In this document: positions 54,166 to 63,061 of the stretch, one piece after another | How the letters are laid out: the number at the start of each line of letters is the position of its first letter | How positions within the stretch are numbered: the first letter of the stretch is position 1 | DNA from: Cupriavidus metallidurans CH34 | Lineage (GTDB): Bacteria; Pseudomonadota; Gammaproteobacteria; Burkholderiales; Burkholderiaceae | Length of the DNA stretch: 64,000 bases | Direction of reading: 5' to 3' | Assembly (NCBI RefSeq): GCF_000196015.1 | Contig: NC_007973.1 | Span: 2,790,001 to 2,854,000, forward strand | Translations under genes and position numbers: made by a program | Notes under the pieces: model-generated | Seen by the model: the letters and a program-made list of their open reading frames with translations, nothing else | Told to the model about the DNA's origin: nothing | Databases searched by the model: none

Positions 54166-54969
54166 TTACTGATGCCGCTTGTCGTGCTCGATCACAGCAT
54201 AGGCGCTGTGATTGTGGATCGATTCGAAATTCTCGGCTTCCAGCGTGTATGCGACGATACGATCGTCGGCGTTCAGCCGCATCGCGATATCGCGCACCAG
54301 GTCTTCCACGAACTTCGGATTCTCGTAGGCACGCTCGGTCACGAACTTCTCGTCGGGGCGCTTGAGCAGGCCCCACAGTTCGCACGATGCCTCTTCCTCG
54401 GCCATGCGCACCAGCGCCTCGACATCGAGGTCACCGGCAAGCTCCACGCGCATCGTGATATGCGAGCGCTGGTTGTGCGCGCCGTACTGCGAGATCTTCT
54501 TCGAGCACGGGCACAGGCTCGTCACCGGCACCAGAGCGGTCATGAACATGCGTGTCTGGCCGTCACGCGCCTCGGCCACGAGCGTGACTTCGTAGTCCAG
54601 CAACGACTGCACGCCCGACACCGGCGCGGTCTTCGTGATGAAGTACGGGAACGACACTTCGATACGGCCCGCATCGGCTTCCAGGCGAACCAGCATGTCG
54701 TCGACCAGCGCGCGGAAAGCGGCCAGGTCCAGTGGCGCGCGGTTTTCCTCGAGCAGCGCCACGAAGCGCGACATGTGCGTGCCCTTCTGGTCGGCCGGCA
54801 GGCGCACGTCCATATTGAACGTACCGACCGTGCCCACTGCGCCGGCAGGCGTCTTCAGCGTCAGCGGATATCGCACACCCTTCACGCCGACGCGCTGGAT
54901 CACGATCTGGCGGGTATCGACGCTCGACTGTACGTCGGGCATGACGAAGGCGGGATTGATGTCATTCAT
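54166..54969 (-). CDS. folE2: GTP cyclohydrolase IB FolE2
   Basis: Converts GTP to dihydroneopterin triphosphate, the first step of folate synthesis, using a metal other than zinc if needed. The 267-aa protein has KGTHMSRFV (H65), the conserved cysteine C153 in [10 protein letters not shown], and [27 protein letters not shown] precedes the ATG. No folE is nearby; FolE2 often serves under zinc limitation. It is unlinked to the thyA-folA pair 50 kb away. Confidence 0.95.
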   Translation of the reverse strand: MNDINPAFVMPDVQSSVDTRQIVIQRVGVKGVRYPLTLKTPAGAVGTVGTFNMDVRLPADQKGTHMSRFVALLEENRAPLDLAAFRALVDDMLVRLEADAGRIEVSFPYFITKTAPVSGVQSLLDYEVTLVAEARDGQTRMFMTALVPVTSLCPCSKKISQYGAHNQRSHITMRVELAGDLDVEALVRMAEEEASCELWGLLKRPDEKFVTERAYENPKFVEDLVRDIAMRLNADDRIVAYTLEAENFESIHNHSAYAVIEHDKRHQ

Positions 54970-55239
54970 CTACGGTTTCCTCCAGGAGGCCGACAAAGGG
55001 GGCGCGGCCGTCCTTACGGTCGCGGCGATTTCGCAGAACATCTCTACGCCGCGCAACGAGTGTGAAACGACGGGTCCAGGCTGGATGGGGGCGCCGGCCC
55101 GCAGCTGCGAACACAAAAACGGAAAGGCGATTTTACGGGATATTGGCCAGTCATGTTTCTGCCCGCCGTGAATCCGCATATTTCATGCGGATAATGCCGC
55201 CGCGCTGCAGAAAAATGCCATTCCCGCGCGCCCAAAAAC
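54970..55239. other. folE2-dxs spacer without a gene
   Basis: GC-rich intergenic DNA upstream of folE2. I see the folE2 ribosome site inside a small CCTCC-GGAGG inverted repeat and nothing else I can support: no credible reading frame and no RNA gene. Confidence 0.5.
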
Positions 55240-55268
55240 AAACCGGCGCGGGGTTGCCGCGCCGGTTT
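55240..55268 (-). terminator. Terminator of dxs operon
   Basis: AAACCGGCGCGG and CCGCGCCGGTTT form a 12-bp stem with a GGTTG loop; A-rich DNA on the left gives the U-tract. Confidence 0.88.
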
Positions 55269-55300
55269 TCAGTACCGCGTATGACCTGTGTCGAATGGCG

Positions 55301-57214
55301 TCAGGCCACGCTCGCCACCTTGACCGGTTGCGCCGTCAGGCTGAAGCGCTCGCGCACCGAACGCTCGATGCCGGCCGCATCGAGGCCGCACAGCGACAGC
55401 AGATGCGCCGGATCGCCATGGTCGATGAACTTGTCGGGCAGGCCCAGCACCAACGTCGGCAGTTCGATACCCGCCTCGGCCAGCGCCTCGAGCACGGCGC
55501 TACCGGCACCGCCCATCGTGGCGCCCTCTTCCACCGTGACCAGGAAGTCGTGATTGGCGGCCAGTTGTTTGACCAGCTCCACATCGAGCGGCTTCACGAA
55601 ACGCATGTTGGCCACCGTGGCATCGAGTTGCTCAGCCGCGGTCAGGGCCGGATGCACCATCGAACCGAACGCCATGATCGCCACACGCTGACCTGCGCGG
55701 GCATGGCCTTCGCGGCGGATCTCGCCCTTGCCCACCGGCAGCGCGGTCAGTTCGGGCTGCGTGGCCACGCCGACGCCGGCGCCGCGCGGATAGCGCACGG
55801 CGGTCGGGCAGTCCTGCTGGAACGCGGTCGTCAGCAACTGACGGCACTCGTTCTCGTCTGCCGGCACCATCACCATCATGTTCGGGATGCAGCGCAGGAA
55901 CGGGATGTCGTACACACCGGCGTGCGTGGCACCATCGGCGCCCACCAGACCAGCGCGGTCCAGCGCGAACACCACTGGCAGGTTCTGCAGCGCCACGTCG
56001 TGAATAAGCTGGTCGTAACCACGTTGCAGGAACGTCGAGTAGATCGCCACAACCGGCTTCAGGCCCTCACAGGCCAGGCCGCCGGCGAAGGTCACCGCGT
56101 GCTGCTCTGCGATACCGACGTCGTAGTAGCGGTCCGGGAAGCGCTTTTCGAACTCGACCATGCCCGAGCCTTCGCGCATGGCCGGCGTCACGCCGATCAG
56201 ACGCTTGTCGGCGGCGGCCATGTCGCACAGCCACTCGCCAAACACCTGCGTGTAGGTCTTGCGCGACGGCTTGGCCGACGGACGGATACCCTCGGCCGGA
56301 TTGAACTTGCCCGGGCCGTGGTAGAGGATCGGATCGGCCTCGGCCAGCTTGTAGCCCTGGCCCTTCTTGGTCACCACGTGCAGGAACTGCGGGCCGTGGC
56401 CTTCCAGCGCGCGCTGGCGGATGTTCTGCAGCGTCGGGACCAGCGACTCGAGGTCGTGGCCGTCGATCGGGCCGACGTAGTCGAAACCGAATTCTTCGAA
56501 CAGCGTGGCCGGCACGACCATGCCCTTGGCATGTTCTTCCAGGCGCTTGGCGAATTCGAGCACCGGCGGCGCCACCGACAGCACCTTCTCGATGCCCTTC
56601 TTGGTGGCCGCGTAGAACTGGCCCGACATCAGGCGCGCCAGGTGCTTGTTCAACATGCCCACCGGCGGGGAGATCGACATGTCGTTGTCGTTCAGCACCA
56701 CCAGCATCGGCAGGTCCTTGTAGACGCCCGCATTGTTCATGGCTTCGAAAGCCATGCCGGCGGTCATCGCGCCATCGCCGATCACGGCAATACCCACGCG
56801 CTTCTCGCCCCGGGTACGGGCACCGAGCGCCATGCCCAGCGCCGCGGAAATCGACGTCGACGAATGCGCAGTACCGAAAGTGTCGTACTCGCTCTCGGCA
56901 CGGCGCGGGAAGCCGGAGATGCCACCGTACTGGCGCAGCGTCGACATGCGGTCGCGGCGGCCAGTCAGGATCTTGTGGGGATAGCTCTGGTGACCCACGT
57001 CCCAGACCACGCGATCGTTCGGTGTGTCGAAGACATAGTGCAGCGCGATCGTCAGCTCCACCGTGCCGAGGTTGGACGACAGGTGCCCGCCGGTTTGCGA
57101 GACCGATTCGAGCACGTAGGCGCGGAGTTCCTCGGCCAGCGTGTCGAGCTGGCGACGGTCCAGCTTGCGCAGGTCCGCGGGGTCGTCGATTTTATTGAGC
57201 AGCGTGTAGGTCAT
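55301..57214 (-). CDS. dxs: 1-deoxy-D-xylulose-5-phosphate synthase Dxs
   Basis: Thiamine-diphosphate enzyme that condenses pyruvate and glyceraldehyde 3-phosphate, starting the MEP isoprenoid route. The 637-aa protein has GGHLSSNLG (H44), the ThDP-binding [18 protein letters not shown] (146-163), [10 protein letters not shown] and [15 protein letters not shown] with the catalytic glutamate. It forms an operon with upstream ispA and xseB, and supplies IspA with precursors. Confidence 0.98.
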   Translation of the reverse strand: MTYTLLNKIDDPADLRKLDRRQLDTLAEELRAYVLESVSQTGGHLSSNLGTVELTIALHYVFDTPNDRVVWDVGHQSYPHKILTGRRDRMSTLRQYGGISGFPRRAESEYDTFGTAHSSTSISAALGMALGARTRGEKRVGIAVIGDGAMTAGMAFEAMNNAGVYKDLPMLVVLNDNDMSISPPVGMLNKHLARLMSGQFYAATKKGIEKVLSVAPPVLEFAKRLEEHAKGMVVPATLFEEFGFDYVGPIDGHDLESLVPTLQNIRQRALEGHGPQFLHVVTKKGQGYKLAEADPILYHGPGKFNPAEGIRPSAKPSRKTYTQVFGEWLCDMAAADKRLIGVTPAMREGSGMVEFEKRFPDRYYDVGIAEQHAVTFAGGLACEGLKPVVAIYSTFLQRGYDQLIHDVALQNLPVVFALDRAGLVGADGATHAGVYDIPFLRCIPNMMVMVPADENECRQLLTTAFQQDCPTAVRYPRGAGVGVATQPELTALPVGKGEIRREGHARAGQRVAIMAFGSMVHPALTAAEQLDATVANMRFVKPLDVELVKQLAANHDFLVTVEEGATMGGAGSAVLEALAEAGIELPTLVLGLPDKFIDHGDPAHLLSLCGLDAAGIERSVRERFSLTAQPVKVASVA

Positions 57215-57258
57215 GGTGTCCGTTCGGCCGCCGGATTCTGTGCGTCCGGCTTTTCAGT

Positions 57259-58143
57259 TCAGTTTGAGCGCAGCACGATCAGGTCGGCCAGTTCGGCGAG
57301 CCGGCCAGCGCGTGTGCCGAATCCCTCCAGCGCCTCGTGGGCGTCGGTGCGAAGCTGGGCAGCCAGCTCGCGTGCGGCATCCAGGCCAAGCAGCGATACG
57401 TAGGTCGGCTTGTCGTTCGCGGCATCCTTGCCCGCCGTCTTGCCAAGCGTTGCCGTGTCGGCAGTGACGTCGAGAATATCGTCCACGACCTGGAACGCCA
57501 ATCCCACGGCCGCGGCATATCGATCAAGCGCCACAAGGCCGGCCTGGTCGATGTTTCCGCACAACGCACCCATGCGCACGCTGGCGCGCAACAGGGCGCC
57601 GGTCTTCATGCGGTGCATGCCTTCGAGCGCCTCGCGGGTCATGGCCTTGCCAACGTTCTGGAGGTCGATGGCTTGTCCACCGCACATGCCTATCGAGCCC
57701 GATGCCACGGCCAGTTCCGCCACCACTTTCAGGCGCGCTTCCGCAGCCAGAGCCGGGGTCTGGGCCAGCACGATAAACGCCTGGCTCTGCAGCGCGTCAC
57801 CGACCAGCAGGGCCGTGGCCTCGTCATAGGCCTTGTGGACCGTGGGGCGTCCGCGGCGCAGATCGTCGTCGTCCATGCAGGGCATGTCGTCGTGGACCAG
57901 CGAATAGGCGTGAATCATCTCGACGGCGCATGCTGCGGCGTCGCAGGCCTCGGGTGTCGCACCGACCACCTCGCCCGCAGCGTGCACTAACAGGGGGCGC
58001 ACACGCTTGCCACCGCCGAGCACAGCATAGCGCATCGCCTCATGGAGGGTGTATGGAATTGTGTCCGTGGAAGGTAGGGCCGCTTCCAAAGCGGCTTCGG
58101 TGCGGGCGCCCTGCGCCCGCATCCAAGTGGCGAAATCGCTCAT
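57259..58143 (-). CDS. ispA: Farnesyl diphosphate synthase IspA
   Basis: Makes C10/C15 prenyl diphosphates from IPP and DMAPP. The 294-aa protein has GGGKRVRP (43-50), the first Asp-rich motif DDMPCMDDDD (85-94) and the second DDILD (about 217). The start overlaps the xseB stop by four bases. dxs follows 44 nt downstream. Confidence 0.97.
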   Translation of the reverse strand: MSDFATWMRAQGARTEAALEAALPSTDTIPYTLHEAMRYAVLGGGKRVRPLLVHAAGEVVGATPEACDAAACAVEMIHAYSLVHDDMPCMDDDDLRRGRPTVHKAYDEATALLVGDALQSQAFIVLAQTPALAAEARLKVVAELAVASGSIGMCGGQAIDLQNVGKAMTREALEGMHRMKTGALLRASVRMGALCGNIDQAGLVALDRYAAAVGLAFQVVDDILDVTADTATLGKTAGKDAANDKPTYVSLLGLDAARELAAQLRTDAHEALEGFGTRAGRLAELADLIVLRSN

Positions 58144-58448
58144 TCGAAATCTGCGCTGTTGCTGTCTGCGTTGTTCTGGGTGCGCGACTCGCCGGCTAGC
58201 GGCTTCAGTGCGTCACCTTCGAGTACCTTGACCTGCTGCGCCACGCGCTCCAGGCTCTGCTGGCAAAAGCGCACCAGCTCGGCACCACGGCGGTAGGCGG
58301 CAAGCGATGCCTCGAGCGGCAGATCGCCGCTTTCCATGCTCGCCACCAGCGTTTCCAGCTCGGCCATCGCGGCCTCATAGGAAGCCGGCGGCACGCTGGC
58401 GGCCGGCGTATCTTCAGGCTGGACCGGGGCGGTCGTGGTTCTTGGCAT
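58140..58448 (-). CDS. xseB: Exodeoxyribonuclease VII small subunit XseB
   Basis: Small subunit that binds XseA for single-stranded DNA exonuclease activity. The 102-aa protein has SYEAAMAELETLVASMESGDLPLEASLAAYRRG, the family core, flanked by a ~20-residue Pro/Thr-rich N-tail and a polar C-tail. First gene of xseB-ispA-dxs; xseA is not in the window. Confidence 0.95.
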   Translation of the reverse strand: MPRTTTAPVQPEDTPAASVPPASYEAAMAELETLVASMESGDLPLEASLAAYRRGAELVRFCQQSLERVAQQVKVLEGDALKPLAGESRTQNNADSNSADFE

Positions 58449-58589
58449 GTCAGGCCTTCATCAGGGGAATCCGGGATTTTACGCCAATCCTGAGCTTGGT
58501 CGCAGAATCGCCTGACCGGCGCAATAGCCACACCGACCACATGGATATCTGCCTAGCACCGGGTTTTGACAGGGAAGTGACGTGTGCGG
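58449..58589. other. Spacer upstream of xseB
   Basis: Part of a 458-bp gap. A perfect TTGACA lies at 58566-58571 but no -10 matches it. No gene or RNA is otherwise visible in this portion. Confidence 0.4.
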
Positions 58590-58650
58590 CCGGGTCGTCA
58601 TTCGGAATGCGCCCGAAAGGGCACCTCCATGACGACCCGGGTCGACTTTT
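58590..58650 (+). ncRNA. Long perfect hairpin with GAAA tetraloop and T-run
   Basis: CCGGGTCGTCAT (58590-58601) and ATGACGACCCGG (58629-58640) are perfect 12-bp arms. Inside, GGA/TCC and GCCC-GAAA-GGGC continue the stem to a GNRA tetraloop, making a 51-nt hairpin, with TTTTT following at about 58647. It could be the terminator of an unannotated rightward small RNA or a structured regulatory element. It has no gene ending at it. Confidence 0.5.
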
Positions 58651-58696
58651 TCGCTAAAAAGGCAAAAAAATCAGGCCCTTAACTTTTTGGCTCGGG

Positions 58697-58702
58697 TACA
58701 AT
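58697..58702 (+). promoter_or_regulatory. Possible -10 box of the Rieske gene
   Basis: TACAAT about 205 nt before the start at 58907, without a good -35. The leader in between holds GCCGGATCCGGC (58811-58822, perfect palindrome) and TTCCCC/GGGGAA pairing (about 58784-58806). It may be structured. Confidence 0.35.
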
Positions 58703-58906
58703 CCCGGGCTCGTCAGCGAGTTCCGCGCCGTTGCGTCCGCACCAACATGACCGCTCATACGCGGTGTGTCGGCGGGCACATTTTCCCCATCACCAACCCC
58801 GGGGAACCTGGCCGGATCCGGCTCGTCTGACACGGTTTCCCAAATCGATTCATATTTCGATGGTTGGGTTGTTCACTGCTTTCGCCTGTTATAGGGAGTG
58901 GGGATA

Positions 58907-60010
58907 ATGTCCAATCTCAGCACCGCGCTCAAGCTGGCGCCGGCTGATTCGCAGTTGCCCGTAAATGTCTACTTTGACGAGGCACTGCATCAACAAGAAC
59001 TGGAACTGCTGTTCAAGAATGGCCCCGGCTACGTCGGCCACGAACTGATGGTGCCGGAGACCGGCGACTTTCAGACGCTGGCCGCCGAGGACGAAGGCCG
59101 TATGCTGGTGCGCAACCCTGACGGCATCGAGCTGCTGTCGAACGTGTGCCGCCATCGCCAAGCCATCATGCTCAACGGCCGCGGCAATGCCAGGAACATC
59201 GTCTGCCCGCTGCATCGCTGGACATACGACCTCAAGGGTGGCCTGCTCGGCGCGCCGCACTTCGAGAAGCAGCCCTGCACGCACCTGAACCGCTCGCCGC
59301 TGCAGAACTGGAACGGCCTGCTGTTTGAGGGCAAGCGCGACGTGCGCGCCGACCTGGCAAAGCTCGGCGTGGCGCAGGACCTGAACTTCGACGGTTACAA
59401 GCTCGACCACGTGGAAGTCCACGACTGTGATTACAACTGGAAGACCTTCATCGAGGTCTATCTGGAGGACTATCACGTCGTGCCGTTCCACCCGGGCTTG
59501 GGCAGCTTTGTCTCCTGCGACGACCTCAAGTGGGAATTCGGCGACTGGCATAGCGTGCAGACCGTGGGCCTGCATGCTGGCCTGAAGCGCCCGGGCAGCC
59601 CTACGTACGAGAAGTGGCACGAGGCTGTGTTGCGCTTCAACAACGGGCAACTGCCGAAGCACGGCGCGATCTGGCTGACCTACTTCCCCAACATCATGGT
59701 GGAGTGGTACCCGAATGTGCTGTGCATTTCGACGCTGCACCCGTTGGGCCCGCGCAAGACGCGCAATATCGTCGAGTTCTACTACCCCGAGGAAATCGCG
59801 CTGTTCGAACGCGAGTTCGTCGAGGCCGAGCGCGCTGCCTATATGGAAACGTGCATCGAGGACGACGAGATCGCCGAGCGAATGGACGCCGGCCGCCTGG
59901 CGCTGATGAAGCGCGGTATCAGCGAGACCGGCCCCTACCAGTCTCCGATGGAAGACGGCATGCAGCACTTCCACGAGTGGTACCGCCGCGTGATGGACTA
60001 CAGCAGATAA
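58907..60010 (+). CDS. Rieske non-haem iron oxygenase, orphan alpha subunit
   Basis: A 367-aa ring-hydroxylating-type oxygenase. The Rieske cluster ligands are C81-x-H83 and C100-x2-H103. The mononuclear iron motif is E187-x2-H190-x4-H195 (EDYHVVPFH). Substrate is unknown. No beta subunit, ferredoxin or reductase gene is nearby, so it must borrow electron transfer partners. An in-frame GTG three codons upstream is an alternative start; AGGGAGTGGGG before ATG 58907 favours the latter. It follows a long, structured leader. Confidence 0.9.
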   Translation: MSNLSTALKLAPADSQLPVNVYFDEALHQQELELLFKNGPGYVGHELMVPETGDFQTLAAEDEGRMLVRNPDGIELLSNVCRHRQAIMLNGRGNARNIVCPLHRWTYDLKGGLLGAPHFEKQPCTHLNRSPLQNWNGLLFEGKRDVRADLAKLGVAQDLNFDGYKLDHVEVHDCDYNWKTFIEVYLEDYHVVPFHPGLGSFVSCDDLKWEFGDWHSVQTVGLHAGLKRPGSPTYEKWHEAVLRFNNGQLPKHGAIWLTYFPNIMVEWYPNVLCISTLHPLGPRKTRNIVEFYYPEEIALFEREFVEAERAAYMETCIEDDEIAERMDAGRLALMKRGISETGPYQSPMEDGMQHFHEWYRRVMDYSR

Positions 60011-60047
60011 CAGGCGTGCGCTGATCGCCCGTTATCGGTGGATGCCA

Positions 60048-60077
60048 GCAAACGGACCGCGAGAGCGGTCCGTTTGC
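60048..60077 (+). terminator. Terminator of the Rieske gene
   Basis: GCAAACGGACCGC and GCGGTCCGTTTGC form a perfect 13-bp stem with a GAGA loop, followed by ATT. Confidence 0.82.
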
Positions 60078-60209
60078 ATTGGTGCGGCCGCCGGAGCACT
60101 GCTAGAATCCGTCTCTTATTCGTTGCTTTTACAACGGTTTGCCCGCCTTTGGCGCCGTGTCGACACCGGCACACGCCTCCGTTCCGCCCCCTCGCCCTCA
60201 CCCGCCATC

Positions 60210-61130
60210 ATGCAATCGCTCTGGATGTTGTTCGCCGCCTTCTCGTTCTCGTTGATGGGGGTGGGTGTCAAGCTGGCGGCCGAGTTCTACACCACGGGCG
60301 AGATCGTCTTCTATCGCAGCCTCATCGGCGTGACGATCATGTGGATCATGCTGGCCTCGCGCGGAGTGCCGGTGAGCACGCCGCACATGGCCACTCACAT
60401 CAAGCGCAGCGTGTTCGGCGTGACCGCGCTGCTGCTCTGGTTCACCTCGATCTCGATGCTGCCGCTGGCCACGGCCATGACGCTCAATTACATGTCGCCG
60501 GTCTGGATCGCGCTGATCCTCGGCGCCAGCGCCGCGCTTGCCGGCACGGCCGGGGCGGCGGACCGCAAGCTGATCGGCGCGATCCTGCTGTCGTTTGCGG
60601 GCGTGATCTGTCTGCTGCAACCCTCGGTTGGCCAGGACCAACTCACTGGCGGCCTGATCGGCCTGATCTCGGGCGTGTTCACGGCGCTGGCCTATGTCGA
60701 AGTGCGCCAACTCGGCCAACTGGGCGAGCCGGAAGGCCGCATCGTGTTCTATTTCTCGGCCGTGGGGCTGGTTTGCGGCCTGGTCTGGATGCTCTTTACC
60801 GGCGTGAGCCCGCACACGTGGCATAGCGCGGGCCTGCTCCTGGCGATCGGCATCCTCGCCACGCTTGGCCAGACGTCGATGACGCGCGCCTACAAGCGCG
60901 GCAACACGTTGCTGACCGCCAACCTGCAGTACGCGGGCATCGTGTTTTCCAGCCTGTGGGGCATCCTGGTGTGGAGCGACAAGCTCAACTGGATCTCGTG
61001 GCTAGGCATGGCACTGATCGTAGCCAGCGGCATCGCCACCACGCTCACGCGCGCACGCGCCACAGACAAACACCCCACGCCGGCCACCCCGGTCAAGTCA
61101 CTCGAGGCCGAGGTGCATCCGGAGGTGTAG
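60210..61130 (+). CDS. EamA family (DMT) transporter
   Basis: A 306-aa inner-membrane protein with about ten hydrophobic segments in two EamA repeats (first: SLWMLFAAFSFSLMGVGVK; second: GLIGLISGVFTALAYVEVRQL). Members export amino acids or other metabolites; the substrate is unknown. The start MQSLWMLFAA was chosen over an open frame from 60042. Followed by a sulfurtransferase gene 52 nt on. Confidence 0.9.
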   Translation: MQSLWMLFAAFSFSLMGVGVKLAAEFYTTGEIVFYRSLIGVTIMWIMLASRGVPVSTPHMATHIKRSVFGVTALLLWFTSISMLPLATAMTLNYMSPVWIALILGASAALAGTAGAADRKLIGAILLSFAGVICLLQPSVGQDQLTGGLIGLISGVFTALAYVEVRQLGQLGEPEGRIVFYFSAVGLVCGLVWMLFTGVSPHTWHSAGLLLAIGILATLGQTSMTRAYKRGNTLLTANLQYAGIVFSSLWGILVWSDKLNWISWLGMALIVASGIATTLTRARATDKHPTPATPVKSLEAEVHPEV

Positions 61131-61182
61131 GCCGGTGTAGCATTGGCGGCATGTTCCGACACGCAACGCAGACAGGACTTTC

Positions 61183-62040
61183 ATGCCGACTCCGCTGATC
61201 ACCGCCACCGAACTCGACCAACTGCGCGCCGCCGGCAAGCCGCGCGTAGTCGTCTTCGACTGCTCGTTCGACCTGACCAACCCCGCCGCCGGCCGCGATA
61301 GCTATCAACAAGGCCATATCCCCGGCGCGTATTACCTCCACCTCGACAACGAACTCTCCGGACCGAAGACGGGCCTCAGCGGTCGCCACCCGCTGCCTGA
61401 TGCCGAACTGTTCGCAGCGCGCCTGCGCGTGCTGGGCGTCGATGACGATACGCTGGTCGTGGCCTATGACGGACAAGGCAGCATGTATGCCGCACGGCTC
61501 TGGTGGATGCTGCGCTGGATCGGCCATGCCGCGGCGCTCGTGCTCGATGGCGGACGCAATGCGTGGGTGGCGGCCGGGTTGCCGCTGGAGCATGGCGCAA
61601 CGGCCGAGCCGGAGATCGGCGGTAACCTGATGCGCCGTGCGTCGCTGGTGAAGACCGTGGATGCCGACGCGCTGGTGGCGAACCTGAGCCAGCCTTCGCT
61701 GCTGGTCGTCGATGCCCGCGCCGCGGACCGCTTCCGCGGCGAAAACGAAACGCTCGACCCGGTGGGCGGCCATATTCCCGGCGCCGCCAATCGTTTCTTC
61801 AAGGACAACCTGACGGCTGACGGCTACTTCAAGCCGGCCGATCAATTGCGCGCCGACTTCGGACAGGTGTTCACGGGCAAGGCCCCGGCGCAGACGGTGA
61901 TGCAGTGCGGCTCGGGCGTCACGGCCTGCCACAATCTTCTGGCATTGGAAGTCGCCGGCCTGACCGGCGCGGCGCTCTATCCGGGCTCATGGAGCGAGTG
62001 GTGCGCTGACCCGAAGCGGCCAGTCGCCACCGGCAGCTAA
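61183..62040 (+). CDS. 3-mercaptopyruvate/thiosulfate sulfurtransferase
   Basis: A 285-aa protein with two rhodanese domains. The active cysteine is C242 in QCGSGVTACHN; the CGSGVT loop is typical of 3-mercaptopyruvate sulfurtransferase (SseA type). GHIPGAYYLHLDNELSG and GHIPGAANRFF are the paired rhodanese motifs of N and C domains. It moves sulfur to cyanide or thiols. The substrate cannot be decided firmly between mercaptopyruvate and thiosulfate. Confidence 0.93.
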   Translation: MPTPLITATELDQLRAAGKPRVVVFDCSFDLTNPAAGRDSYQQGHIPGAYYLHLDNELSGPKTGLSGRHPLPDAELFAARLRVLGVDDDTLVVAYDGQGSMYAARLWWMLRWIGHAAALVLDGGRNAWVAAGLPLEHGATAEPEIGGNLMRRASLVKTVDADALVANLSQPSLLVVDARAADRFRGENETLDPVGGHIPGAANRFFKDNLTADGYFKPADQLRADFGQVFTGKAPAQTVMQCGSGVTACHNLLALEVAGLTGAALYPGSWSEWCADPKRPVATGS

Positions 62041-62062
62041 GCCGGAATTCCCGCCAGCGACA

Positions 62063-62938
62063 TCAGTTCGATGTCACCCCGGCGGCGGTGCGCGAGTGGC
62101 GATGCCCGTGTTGCTCGTGCACGCCATTCGTGATGAAAACGATGGCCGCAATGCCGGCCGCCACCAACACCACCTGCACCGCCGACTCCTTGAGTCGCGG
62201 CTTGCGCTGCATCTGCGGCATCAGATCGCTCACGGCAATGTAGAGGAAGCTGCTCGACGCGATCACCAGCACGTACGGAATCCAGCCCGTGAGCTGGTCG
62301 AGCAGAAAATATCCGACCAGCCCGCCGATGATGGCCGCCAGGCTCGACAGCAGGTTGAACGCAAACGCGCGCGCCTTCGAGAACCCGGCATTCAGCAGCA
62401 CGATGAAGTCGCCCACTTCCTGCGGGATTTCGTGTGCGGCGATCGCCAGCGCAGTGACGATGCCGATATGCGGATTGGCAAGGAATGCGGCAGCAATCAC
62501 GATGCCGTCGGCAAAGTTGTGGAAGGTATCGCCCACCAGGATCGTCAGGCCGCTGCGCCCCGCTTCCTCGCGGTCATGCCCGTGATGGTGATGATGCCCG
62601 TCGCCCTCGTGGTGATGCGAATGACGCAGCAGCGAGATCTTCTCCAGCAGGAAGAAGCCGAGAAGTCCCGCCAGCAATGTGCCGAACAGCGCACGCGTAT
62701 CAGCACCGGATTCGAAGGCCTCGGGCAGCGAATGCAGCAGCGCGGTGGCCAGCAGCACCCCGACTGAAAAGCTCACCATGCGCTCCACCACGCGCGACGC
62801 GACGGTCAGCGAGAGCAGCGCCGCGCCAAAAATGCTGCCGACGCCCGAGATCGTCGCGGCCAGCAGGATGTACAGAAGCGTGGAATGGATGATGGGCTCC
62901 CCGGAACCGGTGTCCGCCCGGAGTCGGGCAGGCGCCAC
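62063..62938 (-). CDS. ZIP family metal transporter (ZupT-like)
   Basis: A 291-aa membrane protein with about eight spans, importing Zn2+ or other divalent metals. A His-rich cytosolic loop (HSHHHEGDGHHHHHGHD) lies between spans 3 and 4. HNFADGIVIAAAF and HEIPQEVGDFIVLL are the metal-translocation motifs of TM4 and TM5. The start is uncertain: the frame opens with GTG at 62938 without a good ribosome site, while GGGGAG lies 15 codons into the frame with no ATG/GTG after it. A palindrome overlaps the 5' leader. Confidence 0.88.
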   Translation of the reverse strand: MAPARLRADTGSGEPIIHSTLLYILLAATISGVGSIFGAALLSLTVASRVVERMVSFSVGVLLATALLHSLPEAFESGADTRALFGTLLAGLLGFFLLEKISLLRHSHHHEGDGHHHHHGHDREEAGRSGLTILVGDTFHNFADGIVIAAAFLANPHIGIVTALAIAAHEIPQEVGDFIVLLNAGFSKARAFAFNLLSSLAAIIGGLVGYFLLDQLTGWIPYVLVIASSSFLYIAVSDLMPQMQRKPRLKESAVQVVLVAAGIAAIVFITNGVHEQHGHRHSRTAAGVTSN

Positions 62939-62946
62939 CGATTAAC

Positions 62947-63006
62947 GCAACAATGTTGCAAAAACGTGAAAGCGGCATTGTACGTACGTCCGCACAGTCT
63001 TTGCAA
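62947..63006 (-). promoter_or_regulatory. Promoter and palindromic operator of the ZIP gene
   Basis: On the leftward strand TTGCAA (63006-63001) and TACAAT (62982-62977) form a promoter with an 18-bp spacer. Downstream, GCAACA-A-TGTTGC (62947-62959) is a perfect palindrome placed at about +11 to +23 and 8 bp before the GTG. Possibly a metal-regulator (Zur-like) site. Confidence 0.55.
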
Positions 63007-63015
63007 TGACCGTAA

Positions 63016-63054
63016 CGCCGGAAGGGCCAGATGGACATGATGGCCCTTCCGGCG
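63016..63054 (-). terminator. Hairpin terminator of the dienelactone hydrolase gene
   Basis: CGCCGGAAGGGCCA and TGGCCCTTCCGGCG form a perfect 14-bp stem around an 11-nt loop, immediately after the leftward gene. Confidence 0.8.
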
Positions 63055-63061
63055 AGTCAGG

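Noticed and set aside
55295..57403. A 702-codon open frame antisense to dxs
   Set aside because: Arg/His-rich shadow without motifs; dxs on the other strand is unambiguous.
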